Source of the DNA: Burkholderia sp.
Lineage (GTDB): Bacteria; Pseudomonadota; Gammaproteobacteria; Burkholderiales; Burkholderiaceae
Reading direction: 5' to 3'
NCBI GenBank assembly: GCA_028292565.1
Contig: JAQGMD010000352.1
Location: 1-19,401, forward strand
DNA: 19,401 nucleotides
The notes below the pieces were generated by a model. The model was not told the DNA's origin, did no database searches, and saw only the letters and a list, made by a program, of their open reading frames with translations. Shown here one piece after another: positions 1-6,826 of the stretch (its first letter is position 1; each line of letters starts with the position of its first letter). The position numbers and the translations under genes are program-made.

Positions 1-699
1 GATTTTGTCGGCCTTGAACCAGGTGTCGCGCACGAAGCCGGGGATGGCGTCCTGCTTGACGGCGAACGCGGGAATCGTCCACGAGTGGATCACGTCGTTC
101 GCGGTCAGCACCAGACGCACCTTCTTATTGACAGGCACGACGACCGGATTGTCGACTTCGAGCAGGTAATTGTCGTTCTTTTTCTGGGTTGGATCGACCA
201 CTTGCTCGCGCGGGGTGGACAGGGCGGACAGGAAGGAGATGCCTTCGCCTTCGCCCTTGAGGTAATCGTAGCCCCACTTCCACTGCATGCCGGTCGCCTT
301 GATGGTGATGTCGGCGTTGGAAGTGTCTTTCATCGCGACCACGGTCTTGGTGGCAGGCAGCGCCATGCCGATGACGATCAGGAACGGCACCACGGTCCAG
401 GCGATCTCTACTGCGGTGCTTTCATGGAAACTGGCCGGCTTGTGACCCAGGGATTTGCGATGCTTCAGGATCGAATAAAACATCACGCCGAACACGGCGA
501 CGAAGATCACCAGGCAGATGATCAGCATCAGGTTGTGCAGCGAGTAGATCTGCTCAGCAATGCTGGTGACCGGCGGCTGAAAGTTGAGTTGGCGCACAGC
601 CGGGCCACCCGGGCTGTCAACGACCGCCCATGACGGCATACCAGCCGCCAGGAGCGACGCACCGAGCATCAACGATTTAAGGCGGTTCGCGTATTTCAT
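1..699 (-). CDS. coxB: Cytochrome c oxidase subunit II (5' part, cut by left edge)
   Basis: Subunit II of an aa3-type terminal oxidase. It accepts electrons from cytochrome c at the CuA centre on the periplasmic side of the inner membrane. The reverse strand reads from ATG at 699 without a stop to base 1, giving 233 residues. Visible are a signal-like N-terminus (MKYANRLKSLMLGASLLAAG), the first helix (LHNLMLIICLVIFVAVFGV), the second helix around EIAWTVVPFLIVIGMALP, the aromatic family motif GMQWKWGYDY and VIHSWTIPAF with the first CuA histidine. The CuA CxxxC loop lies beyond the edge, as would any C-terminal cytochrome c domain. A GAGGGAA ribosome site precedes the ATG. The gene follows the DUF2244 gene by 35 bp on the same strand, so the two are probably co-transcribed. 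Confidence 0.95.
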   Translation of the reverse strand, partial: MKYANRLKSLMLGASLLAAGMPSWAVVDSPGGPAVRQLNFQPPVTSIAEQIYSLHNLMLIICLVIFVAVFGVMFYSILKHRKSLGHKPASFHESTAVEIAWTVVPFLIVIGMALPATKTVVAMKDTSNADITIKATGMQWKWGYDYLKGEGEGISFLSALSTPREQVVDPTQKKNDNYLLEVDNPVVVPVNKKVRLVLTANDVIHSWTIPAFAVKQDAIPGFVRDTWFKADKI

Positions 700-734
700 A
701 GTTCCCTCAAAAACCCAAAATGTGAAAATTCTGT

Positions 735-1178
735 CTAGCTACCCGACGCCAGTGCGCGCCTTAATTCGCGCGCGAACTCACGCCGCTTCAATTCCGTCAA
801 AAACCGGCCGACCTCGACCCGCGTACCGCTGGCCTCCAGGGCAATCAGCCCTCCTGGCCACCCAGGCGGCTCAACGCGCGTATAGCGCGGATCCAGCCTG
901 AACTCCCGGACTCGCTCCTTCTCGACCAGTTCGACCAGGAGACTGTCGTCGACCAGTGCGATATGTTCGCGATCGGTCGCGTGGCGCGCATATACAAAAA
1001 AAGCCGCCCCCACTGCCGACATTTCGAGGACCGCATAGCAGAGGATGTACCAGGCACCGCGAAGAGTGAAAACCGTCGCGATCGTGAACGACGCCGCGCA
1101 CAAGGCCGCGTAAGCCAACGCCAACTGGCGCGGCGACATCGAGCAGTTGCGGCTTAACACCCATTCTCGCGTAGCCAT
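735..1178 (-). CDS. DUF2244 integral membrane protein upstream of coxB
   Basis: A 147-residue protein with two hydrophobic segments close together (about residues 20-40 and 43-63, LALAYAALCAASF... and AWYILCYAVLEMSAVGAAFF) followed by a soluble C-terminal half. This matches the small DUF2244 membrane family, whose biochemical role is unknown. Genes of this family often sit next to cytochrome oxidase genes, which fits its place 35 bp upstream of coxB. A later in-frame ATG at 1139 (MSPRQLAL) would still keep both helices. ATG 1178 has only a weak GGGTGA ribosome site, so the start is not certain. A role in oxidase assembly is suggested by position only. Confidence 0.8.
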   Translation of the reverse strand: MATREWVLSRNCSMSPRQLALAYAALCAASFTIATVFTLRGAWYILCYAVLEMSAVGAAFFVYARHATDREHIALVDDSLLVELVEKERVREFRLDPRYTRVEPPGWPGGLIALEASGTRVEVGRFLTELKRREFARELRRALASGS

Positions 1179-1234
1179 GATGCATCACCCGTGTGAGTGA
1201 CCGGAACATTCGCCGCACCGCGCAAAACTCCGGA

Positions 1235-1264
1235 AGTATAAGTCCGAAGTGGACTAGTTATCAA
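1235..1264 (-). promoter_or_regulatory. Sigma70-like promoter for the DUF2244-coxB operon
   Basis: Read on the minus strand, TTGATA (1264-1259) and TATACT (1240-1235) are separated by 18 bp. This is close to the consensus, and the -10 ends 57 bp upstream of the DUF2244 start. The spacer contains a perfect inverted repeat, AGTCC-N5-GGACT (1241-1255), which could be a repressor site. The rest of the 1179-1416 gap shows no convincing gene. The assignment is by motif only. Confidence 0.5.
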
Positions 1265-1416
1265 GTAGAAAAAGCTTTGAACAGAGTGCGAAACGCTAGT
1301 CTTTTCGGGGCTTGGCGGCGGCTTCGCGTGTGCTTTTTTGTTGATCGTTTGATCACAAAAGAGGCGGCGGGACGGCGGCCGACGATGCACAAATGGGGTA
1401 AGGCAAACGCACCGCA

Positions 1417-2364
1417 TTATTTCTTTCGGAGATCCAGGCGTACGATGGATTCACCGCTGGCCGTAGTCCTTGGTGCTGGTCGGAAAGCGTGTCCGTAGAT
1501 CACTTCGAAGGTCAGCGGCATGCGCCGGTCGGGGCCGCGCGTCGTTTCGAGAGCCTGCGTGACGCGCCGCCACGCATTGCGGCCGAGTAACCCGCGGCGT
1601 CTGGTGGCTAACGGATTGCCGCCCAGCGCGCGGACATCGGCCATCATCTTTGCGACCGACTCATAAGTTACGGTAATGGTTTCCATATCCATCACCGGCG
1701 TCGAGAAGCCGGCGTTGACCAGCATGTCGCCGAAATCGTGCATGTCGACAAAAGGCAATGCGGCGGTCCCCGCTTCACCCACATGAGCAAAGGCAGTGCG
1801 CAACTCCTTGAAGGTATCGGGACCGAAGCAGGAAAACATGAGCAAGCCATCCACCTTCAGCACGCGCCGCCATTCGGCGAATACATGGTCGGGTTGCGGA
1901 TGCCAGTGCAGCGCGAGATTCGACCAGACCAGGTCGACTGAATTCACCCCGAGCGGCAATTGGGCGAAGTCGCCGGAGAGCAAACCGGGAGCTGCACCCA
2001 TACCGCCGCTTATGCGGGCTGGCAACCATTTCGTGAACAGCCGGTTCATGGATGAGAGTGCGGCATTCCGGCTTGCCAGCACGGCGGCGAGCATTGCCGG
2101 CGACGCATCCATGCCGAGCACCTGGGAATCGGGAAAACGTTCCTGCAGGGTGGCAAGGTCCGCGCCTTCACCACATCCGGCATCGAGCACCCGCTGCGGT
2201 GCGATCTTTATCAGCTCGAGGCGTTCATGCATTCGTCCGGCGATTTCCCGCCGCAGGAACTCCGACTCGGCCACTCTCCCGGGAGATGCGAACAATTGAC
2301 GGACGCGGCGCAAATCGATGGGTGCGCTGAATTTAGCGCCGGCGGAAGTGGGGGAAGAAGACAC
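1417..2364 (-). CDS. bioC: BioC-like SAM-dependent methyltransferase (malonyl-ACP O-methyltransferase)
   Basis: A 315-residue class I methyltransferase. The SAM-binding motif I, VLDAGCGEG, is at about residues 59-67. It is followed by an acidic GMDAS strand and the BioC-like SNLALHWHPQPDHVFAEWRRVL block. BioC methylates malonyl-ACP so that fatty acid synthesis can make the pimelate part of biotin. No other biotin gene lies in the window, so a different methyl acceptor cannot be excluded. The start is probably GTG at 2364 because no ATG occurs before residue 45, and no clear ribosome site is visible. The gene diverges from comF across an 83-bp gap, an arrangement I recall from betaproteobacteria. 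The C-terminal RLDLRKK tail is basic. Confidence 0.75.
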   Translation of the reverse strand: MSSSPTSAGAKFSAPIDLRRVRQLFASPGRVAESEFLRREIAGRMHERLELIKIAPQRVLDAGCGEGADLATLQERFPDSQVLGMDASPAMLAAVLASRNAALSSMNRLFTKWLPARISGGMGAAPGLLSGDFAQLPLGVNSVDLVWSNLALHWHPQPDHVFAEWRRVLKVDGLLMFSCFGPDTFKELRTAFAHVGEAGTAALPFVDMHDFGDMLVNAGFSTPVMDMETITVTYESVAKMMADVRALGGNPLATRRRGLLGRNAWRRVTQALETTRGPDRRMPLTFEVIYGHAFRPAPRTTASGESIVRLDLRKK

Positions 2365-2447
2365 AGGGAGGCTCGGAACAGGAGATGAGCTGGACTTGAA
2401 ATGAGATAATCGGCGTTAGTTTACACGTTTAAGGCCTGGACTGCTCC

Positions 2448-3185
2448 GTGCTCGCCCGCTTTCATCAAATGCCCCGACAGTTTTTCTCGCGATTGCCCGC
2501 GGTCGTGCCGAACTCCTGTGCGCTGTGCGGCAGTGCGGGTGATGAATGCTTATGCGACGGCTGCCGCAGGCAATTCTTTCATCGCCGCCCGCCGCGTTGT
2601 AAACAGTGCGCAATCCCGATGCCCGCCATGGCAGACAGTGTGTGCGGCGAATGCCTGAAGCATCCGCCCGCATTCGATGCAACAATTGCCGCGGTGGATT
2701 ACGCGCCGCCGGTCGACCAATTGGTATTGGCGTTAAAATTCGGCAACCGGCTGGCGCTCGCGCCGTTGTTTGCACGCATGCTGCGCGACGCCGTTCTGCA
2801 GGGACCGGGGTTCGCGCTGCCTACGCAGCTCACCGCCGTGCCGCTCGGATCGCAACGACTGATGGAGCGCGGCTTCAACCAGGCCCTGGAAGTTGCCAGG
2901 CCTATGTCACGCGCGTTCGGCATGCCGCTCGAACCAGCTTTGGTATTGCGGACGCGAGACACGCGCGCACAATCGATGCTGCATCCGGACGAACGCCGCC
3001 AGAATACTCGCGATGCATTCGTTGTGCCGGGACATGCGATGGACAAAGTTCAGGGCCGGCATATAGGGGTGGTGGACGACGTGATGACCACCGGCGAGAC
3101 ACTCAACGAATTGGCGGCAACGCTTAAACGCTTTGGCGCGACGCGCGTCACCAATTTCGTGTTTGCGCGTACGCCCCAAAAGTAA
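2448..3185 (+). CDS. comF: ComF-family phosphoribosyltransferase-like protein
   Basis: A 245-residue ComF family protein. The N-terminal part carries paired cysteines (C24/C27, C36/C39, C51/C54, C66/C69) typical of its double zinc ribbon. The C-terminal half is a type I phosphoribosyltransferase domain with the PRPP loop VVDDVMTTGET at residues 208-218. Homologues (ComF, GntX) act in natural transformation and DNA uptake, but the reaction is not established. The start is either GTG 2448 or ATG 2469 (MPRQFFSRL); neither has a good ribosome site and both keep all the cysteines. The stop is 13 bp from the trmL start, so the two form a transcription unit. Confidence 0.88.
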   Translation: MLARFHQMPRQFFSRLPAVVPNSCALCGSAGDECLCDGCRRQFFHRRPPRCKQCAIPMPAMADSVCGECLKHPPAFDATIAAVDYAPPVDQLVLALKFGNRLALAPLFARMLRDAVLQGPGFALPTQLTAVPLGSQRLMERGFNQALEVARPMSRAFGMPLEPALVLRTRDTRAQSMLHPDERRQNTRDAFVVPGHAMDKVQGRHIGVVDDVMTTGETLNELAATLKRFGATRVTNFVFARTPQK

Positions 3186-3198
3186 AAGGAGAAGAAAG

Positions 3199-3669
3199 TT
3201 GTTTCATGTAGTACTGGTGGAACCGGAGATTCCGCCGAATACCGGCAACATCATCCGCTTGTGCGCAAATACCGGGGTGCAGCTGCATTTGATCGAACCG
3301 CTCGGCTTCCCGCTGGACGATGCGAAAATGCGGCGCGCCGGACTCGATTATCACGACTATGCAACGATGAAAGTTCATCGAGACTGGAGCGCTTACATCG
3401 CGAGCGAAGGGCCGGATCCGCAACGGATGTTCGCTCTGACGACGCACGGCTCGACACCGTTCGCCACCATGGCATTTCGACCGGGCGATGTGTTCGTTTT
3501 CGGCTCCGAGACCAAGGGGCTGAACAAGGAATTGCGCGAGTCATTTCCGGCGTCGCAACGGATCCGCCTGCCGATGCGTCCGGACAACCGCAGCCTGAAC
3601 TTGTCGAATACCGTCGCGGTGGTAGTGTATGAGGCGTGGCGGCAGAATGGGTATCAGGGAGGAGCATAA
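3199..3669 (+). CDS. trmL: tRNA (cytidine/uridine-34 2'-O) methyltransferase
   Basis: A SPOUT-family methyltransferase that 2'-O-methylates the wobble base of tRNA-Leu isoacceptors. The characteristic stretches are PEIPPNTGNIIRLCANTG near the N-terminus, VFGSETKGL in the middle, and the trefoil-knot block RLPMRPDNRSLNLSNTVAVV at the C-terminus. I chose TTG at 3199 as the start because AAGGAG (3186-3191) lies 7 bases before it and the protein begins directly with FHVVLVEPEIPP. This gives 156 residues, matching the compact family length. A longer frame from 3133 would overlap comF and add a basic tail unlike the family. It is translated with comF, whose stop abuts the ribosome site. Confidence 0.93.
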   Translation: MFHVVLVEPEIPPNTGNIIRLCANTGVQLHLIEPLGFPLDDAKMRRAGLDYHDYATMKVHRDWSAYIASEGPDPQRMFALTTHGSTPFATMAFRPGDVFVFGSETKGLNKELRESFPASQRIRLPMRPDNRSLNLSNTVAVVVYEAWRQNGYQGGA

Positions 3670-3711
3670 GCGCTCCACCTGCTTCACCATGTGCGCAATT
3701 ACTGTTTATAT

Positions 3712-3724
3712 TTAATTCAATTAA
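3712..3724. promoter_or_regulatory. AT-rich palindrome before the PCuAC gene
   Basis: A perfect 13-base palindrome, TTAATTCAATTAA, sits 9 bases upstream of the PCuAC start and overlaps the AAGGGA ribosome site at its right end. It is in the 64-bp gap after trmL and could be an operator or chance AT-rich sequence. It does not resemble the CueR-type copper operator. Confidence 0.2.
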
Positions 3725-3733
3725 GGGAACACC

Positions 3734-4228
3734 ATGCAACTCCGTTCGATACTCGCTTTTGCCGTGCTCACCGTTGCCGCCGCGGCCCAGGCAAATGACT
3801 ATAAGGCGGGCGAACTGACGATCGCGCAGCCGTATGCGCGCGCCACCGTGCCGAACCAGCCGTCCGGCGCCGCCTACATGACGATAGATAACACCGGGAA
3901 GAATGCCGACAAACTGATTGGTGCGTCGAGCCCGGTTGCGAAGTCGGTGCAGATCCACACGATGTCGATGGACGGCAACGTAATGAAAATGCGCGAGGTC
4001 TCCGATATCGAGCTAAAGCCATCCACCAAAACCGAGTTGAAACCGGGTCACGGTTATCACCTGATGCTGATAGGCCTGAAGCAGCCCCTGAAAGCCGGTG
4101 AAAAATTCCCGGTCACGCTCAACTTCGAAAAAGCGGGCAAGGTCGATGTATCGGTCTCAGTGGAAGATAAGGCGAAAGAGGCGAAAGAGGCGAAGGCGCC
4201 GAGCAAGGGAGCGCACGATAAGCACTAA
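3734..4228 (+). CDS. Periplasmic copper chaperone PCu(A)C
   Basis: A 164-residue protein with a Sec signal peptide (MQLRSILAFAVLTVAAAAQA, cleavage near residue 20). The PCuAC domain follows, with copper ligands H75 and M86 and the H109-L-M111 pair, matching the family His/Met motif to within a residue or so of spacing. The family delivers Cu(I) in the periplasm to the CuA or CuB site of cytochrome oxidase. The same window contains coxB about 3 kb away. The C-terminus is unusual: a Lys/Ala/Glu tail (KAKEAKEAKAPSK) ending in HDKH, encoded by a 9-base tandem repeat at 4171-4195. AAGGGA precedes the ATG. The gene converges on the HMA gene across a strong terminator. Confidence 0.9.
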   Translation: MQLRSILAFAVLTVAAAAQANDYKAGELTIAQPYARATVPNQPSGAAYMTIDNTGKNADKLIGASSPVAKSVQIHTMSMDGNVMKMREVSDIELKPSTKTELKPGHGYHLMLIGLKQPLKAGEKFPVTLNFEKAGKVDVSVSVEDKAKEAKEAKAPSKGAHDKH

Positions 4229-4251
4229 TAGCTCGGACGCAAATCAATGAA

Positions 4252-4276
4252 AAACGGGGCGCGATGCGCCCCGTTT
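4252..4276. terminator. Bidirectional intrinsic terminator between the PCuAC and HMA genes
   Basis: A perfect 11-bp stem, AAACGGGGCGC / GCGCCCCGTTT with a GAT loop, flanked by A-rich sequence on the left and T-rich sequence on the right. It can therefore end transcription from both sides. It lies 23 bp after the PCuAC stop and 15 bp before the HMA stop. Confidence 0.9.
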
Positions 4277-4291
4277 CATATTCCATTTCCT

Positions 4292-4498
4292 TCAGGCAGC
4301 GGTAGCGCCTGTGACCGGATAACCGACATCGATGACTGCGTCCTTGATGACGTTCATATCTGCTTGCGATTCGACGCGTACCGAATGACTGGGCAAATCC
4401 ACCTTCAACTTCGCAGCGCCGTCGACTCCGGGCACCGACTTCGCGACCGTACTGACGCAATGATCGCAGCTCATTCCTACAACATGGAATTCATACAT
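4292..4498 (-). CDS. Small heavy-metal-associated (CopZ-like) copper chaperone
   Basis: A 68-residue single HMA domain. The metal site GMSCDHC gives C11 and C14, and the length and pattern match cytosolic copper chaperones of the CopZ/Atx1 type. Such proteins carry Cu(I) to a P-type ATPase or a regulator; neither is in the window. It is the last gene of the rfaE2 / DUF411-CusF / HMA set, 54 bp after the fusion gene. AGGAG lies 6 bases before the ATG. Metal specificity (copper or mercury) cannot be read from the motif alone, but the neighbours favour copper. Confidence 0.9.
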   Translation of the reverse strand: MYEFHVVGMSCDHCVSTVAKSVPGVDGAAKLKVDLPSHSVRVESQADMNVIKDAVIDVGYPVTGATAA

Positions 4499-4552
4499 GA
4501 TCGACTCCTGGATCGCGCCGGGTGGTTCATGCGTAACCCTGCGCCGCCCGCT

Positions 4553-5272
4553 CTACCTGACGACATCAAGTTTGACGATGGCAAACTCGTCACCCATCTT
4601 GTCGGCGACAAATCGGATCCTGTCACCCGCCTTCACCTGACTGAGCATGGCCTTGTCTTTTGCGTGAAACGCCATCGTCATGCCCGGCATGTCGAGATTG
4701 GCGATGCGGCCATGCTTGATGGTGATAGTGCCGGCCTTCCTGTTGACCTTCCTGACCTCGCCTTCGGTCATGGCAGTCTCGGGCTGCGCAGGAGACTTTC
4801 CGGATGGCGCGTTTTTCCCTGCGTAATGGCTGTAGACCGAGTGACTGCCATCCGCCTTGACCAGCAGAACGTCGAACGCGTCGCTCCCCTCGCCAGCCAC
4901 TTCCATTCCAGGCGAGCCGACGGGCATCCCGGGTACCGTGAGTCCTTTGGCGTTCGGCCGTTCCGCAAGCAGGCGTTTCACCTCGCGCGCGGGCACATGC
5001 CCTTCAAGCGCATAGCCTTGCACCACGCCCGTGTGGCAGGAGCCCAGCGCATGCGGGATGCCGAATTTTTCGCGGTATTCCGCAGGGTTCGGAACATTGC
5101 TCGCCTTCACCGTGAAGCCGTTGGCTCGCAAATGGTCGACCCATGCGGTGCAGCAGCCACATGTGGCGCTCTTGTAAACCTCGATCACAGGAAGCACCGA
5201 CTTCGCGTGGACATTCAGCGCTGCGCCGAGCCCGACGGCCAGCACTCCGTATAAAAACTGACGACGTTTCAT
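4553..5272 (-). CDS. DUF411-CusF fusion, exported copper-binding protein
   Basis: A 239-residue protein with two metal-related domains. An N-terminal KRRQFLYG followed by a hydrophobic stretch to VHA looks like a signal peptide, possibly Tat-type. Residues 28-150 form a DUF411 domain: YKSATCGCC with C38, C40 and C41, then GSCHTGVVQGYALEGHVP with C79 and H80. Residues 168-239 form a CusF-like OB-fold domain with H187 and the methionines of DMPGMTM (M195, M198, M200). In E. coli CusF the copper ligands are a His and two Met, with a Trp capping the site; here a Met replaces the Trp. The likely role is periplasmic copper or silver binding. The gene begins 12 bp after rfaE2, so they are probably co-transcribed. 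Confidence 0.88.
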   Translation of the reverse strand: MKRRQFLYGVLAVGLGAALNVHAKSVLPVIEVYKSATCGCCTAWVDHLRANGFTVKASNVPNPAEYREKFGIPHALGSCHTGVVQGYALEGHVPAREVKRLLAERPNAKGLTVPGMPVGSPGMEVAGEGSDAFDVLLVKADGSHSVYSHYAGKNAPSGKSPAQPETAMTEGEVRKVNRKAGTITIKHGRIANLDMPGMTMAFHAKDKAMLSQVKAGDRIRFVADKMGDEFAIVKLDVVR

Positions 5273-5284
5273 AATCCCTTCTTT

Positions 5285-5764
5285 CTAACTGGCTGACCGG
5301 ACCCTGGACAACAGCCTGGTGGTCGAACGGTCATGCTCGAAATCGATCGCAATCGCGCGTCCTCCGTACGCCAGTACCGCCTTGCCCTCGGGGATCGCGG
5401 CCATATCGTAGTCGCCGCCCTTCGCATAGACATCTGGACGCGCCTGCTGCACAACTTCCAGCGCGGTGTCTTCATCGAATGGCACGACCAGGCTCACCGC
5501 TTCCAGCGCGGCCATTATCGCCATCCGGTCTTCACAGGAATTGATCGGACGGTCATCGCCTTTACCGAGGCGTTTGACCGATGCATCGGTGTTCACCGCC
5601 ACCACCAGCGATGCGCCGAGCGCGCGCGCCTGTGCCAGGTAGGTGACATGGCCGCGATGCAGAATGTCGAATACGCCGTTGGTTAACACCACCGGCTTGG
5701 GTAGCCGGGCTACGCGCTCCTGCAGGTCTGAGCGGGTGCAGACTTTTTTCTCGAAATCGGGCAT
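5285..5764 (-). CDS. rfaE2: D-glycero-beta-D-manno-heptose 1-phosphate adenylyltransferase
   Basis: A 159-residue nucleotidyltransferase that makes ADP-heptose for the inner core of lipopolysaccharide, in the cytoplasm. The signature TNGVFDILHRGH places the HxGH nucleotide-binding motif at residues 36-39, and RPINSCEDRMAIMAAL and DVYAKGGDYD are typical of the stand-alone RfaE2 (the C-terminal domain of HldE). The kinase half is not present, as expected in species with split enzymes. I chose ATG 5764. The longer frame from TTG 5797 would start inside a transcription terminator. The stop is 12 bp before the DUF411-CusF gene, an unusual partner for an LPS gene. Confidence 0.9.
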   Translation of the reverse strand: MPDFEKKVCTRSDLQERVARLPKPVVLTNGVFDILHRGHVTYLAQARALGASLVVAVNTDASVKRLGKGDDRPINSCEDRMAIMAALEAVSLVVPFDEDTALEVVQQARPDVYAKGGDYDMAAIPEGKAVLAYGGRAIAIDFEHDRSTTRLLSRVRSAS

Positions 5765-5780
5765 ACGGTAATGGGTTTCC

Positions 5781-5813
5781 AAATAGAAAAGCCGCAAGCG
5801 CGTGACTTGCGGC
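5781..5813 (-). terminator. Intrinsic terminator after the ferritin-like gene
   Basis: On the minus strand a perfect 8-bp stem (GCCGCAAG / CTTGCGGC at 5791-5798 and 5806-5813, 7-base loop) is followed by TTTTCTATTT. It lies 29 bp after the stop of the ferritin-like gene and just before the rfaE2 start, so the two genes are probably separate units. Confidence 0.85.
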
Positions 5814-5842
5814 CTCTTACCTCAAGCAACAGGATCGGTCGC

Positions 5843-6691
5843 CTAGACGCCTTTCAACTGGGGCAGGCGACCCGTCACTTCCTTGCGATAGCGATTCAGG
5901 TCCTGCACCGATTCAAACGTGCGCTCGAACAGCAGCGACATGTTATGCAGGATGCGGTCGACCACTTTCTTTTCCCATTCGCCGTCAAACTTGATCTGGC
6001 CATCGAGCCAGCGCTCGAGCCAGCCGGGATCGGGCAACCGGCTTTGAACGGTATCGTTCGGGAACAGCGCCTGGTTCACATGCAGGTTGGTTGGGTGCAG
6101 CGGCTTTTCGGTGCGGCGCGCCGATGCCATCAGCACGCCGATCTTCGCGAATGCGGCGCGAGCCGTGTCGCCCACTTCATTCAGCGCCTTTTTCATATAG
6201 CGCAGGTAAGCGCCGCCGTGGCGTGCTTCATCCTGGCTGATGATCTTGTAAATCTGCTTGATAACCGGCTCGGAGTGCCAATCGGATGCGCAGCGGTACC
6301 AGTGATTCAGCCGGATTTCGCCGCAGAAATGCAGCATCAGTGTTTCAAGGGGCGGCGCCGGGTCGAACTCGAAACGCACATTGTGTAATTCCTCCTCGGT
6401 GGGCACCAGGTCCGGACGGAAACGGCGCAGGTATTCCATCAGCACCAGCGAATGCTTCTGCTCTTCGAAAAACCATACCGACATGAACGCAGAAAAATCG
6501 CTGTCGCCGCGGTTATCACGCAGGAACATTTCGGTTGCGGGAAGCGCCGACCATTCTGTAATGGCATTCATCCTGATGGTTTGGGCCTGCTCTTCGCTCA
6601 GTTTGGAGGCGTCAAACAGCTCCCACGGGATGTCGGTTTCCATATTCCAGCGGACTTGCTCAAGCGATTTGAATAGTTCTGGGTACAGCAT
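5843..6691 (-). CDS. Ferritin-like di-iron protein, acyl-ACP desaturase-like
   Basis: A 282-residue, mostly helical protein. It carries the paired di-iron motifs EEQKH (E76, E77, H80) and DEARH (D154, E155, H158), plus further conserved acids (EI in the HFCGEIRLNH helix and an upstream TEW/TEM helix). This is the ligand pattern of the ferritin-like superfamily, and the length suggests a relative of the acyl-ACP desaturase or aerobic oxygenase groups rather than an iron-storage ferritin. The substrate is unknown. The ATG at 6691 is preferred because AAGG lies 5 bases upstream; a TTG at 6703 would put this site inside the gene. It is transcribed alone, with a terminator behind it and the MFS gene diverging in front. 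Confidence 0.75.
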   Translation of the reverse strand: MLYPELFKSLEQVRWNMETDIPWELFDASKLSEEQAQTIRMNAITEWSALPATEMFLRDNRGDSDFSAFMSVWFFEEQKHSLVLMEYLRRFRPDLVPTEEELHNVRFEFDPAPPLETLMLHFCGEIRLNHWYRCASDWHSEPVIKQIYKIISQDEARHGGAYLRYMKKALNEVGDTARAAFAKIGVLMASARRTEKPLHPTNLHVNQALFPNDTVQSRLPDPGWLERWLDGQIKFDGEWEKKVVDRILHNMSLLFERTFESVQDLNRYRKEVTGRLPQLKGV

Positions 6692-6826
6692 ATAGACCTT
6701 CAAAAGATTCAGTTAAGTAGTTGATTTTACCAAGAAAAACGCCAGGCCCGAAGTTTCCCGCCTGCAACGACGCGGCTTACGGGCGAATTTGTTACAGTCG
6801 CTCATAAATCCTGCTCATCCGATCCC

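Noticed and set aside
85..633. 182-residue plus-strand frame at the left edge
   Set aside because: It is antisense to coxB, whose conserved motifs (GMQWKWGYDY, VIHSW) lie on the minus strand.
4247..5254. 335-residue plus-strand open frame over the DUF411-CusF and HMA genes
   Set aside because: It is the antisense of two genes with clear domains and cysteine motifs, runs through the terminator, and its protein has no recognisable fold.
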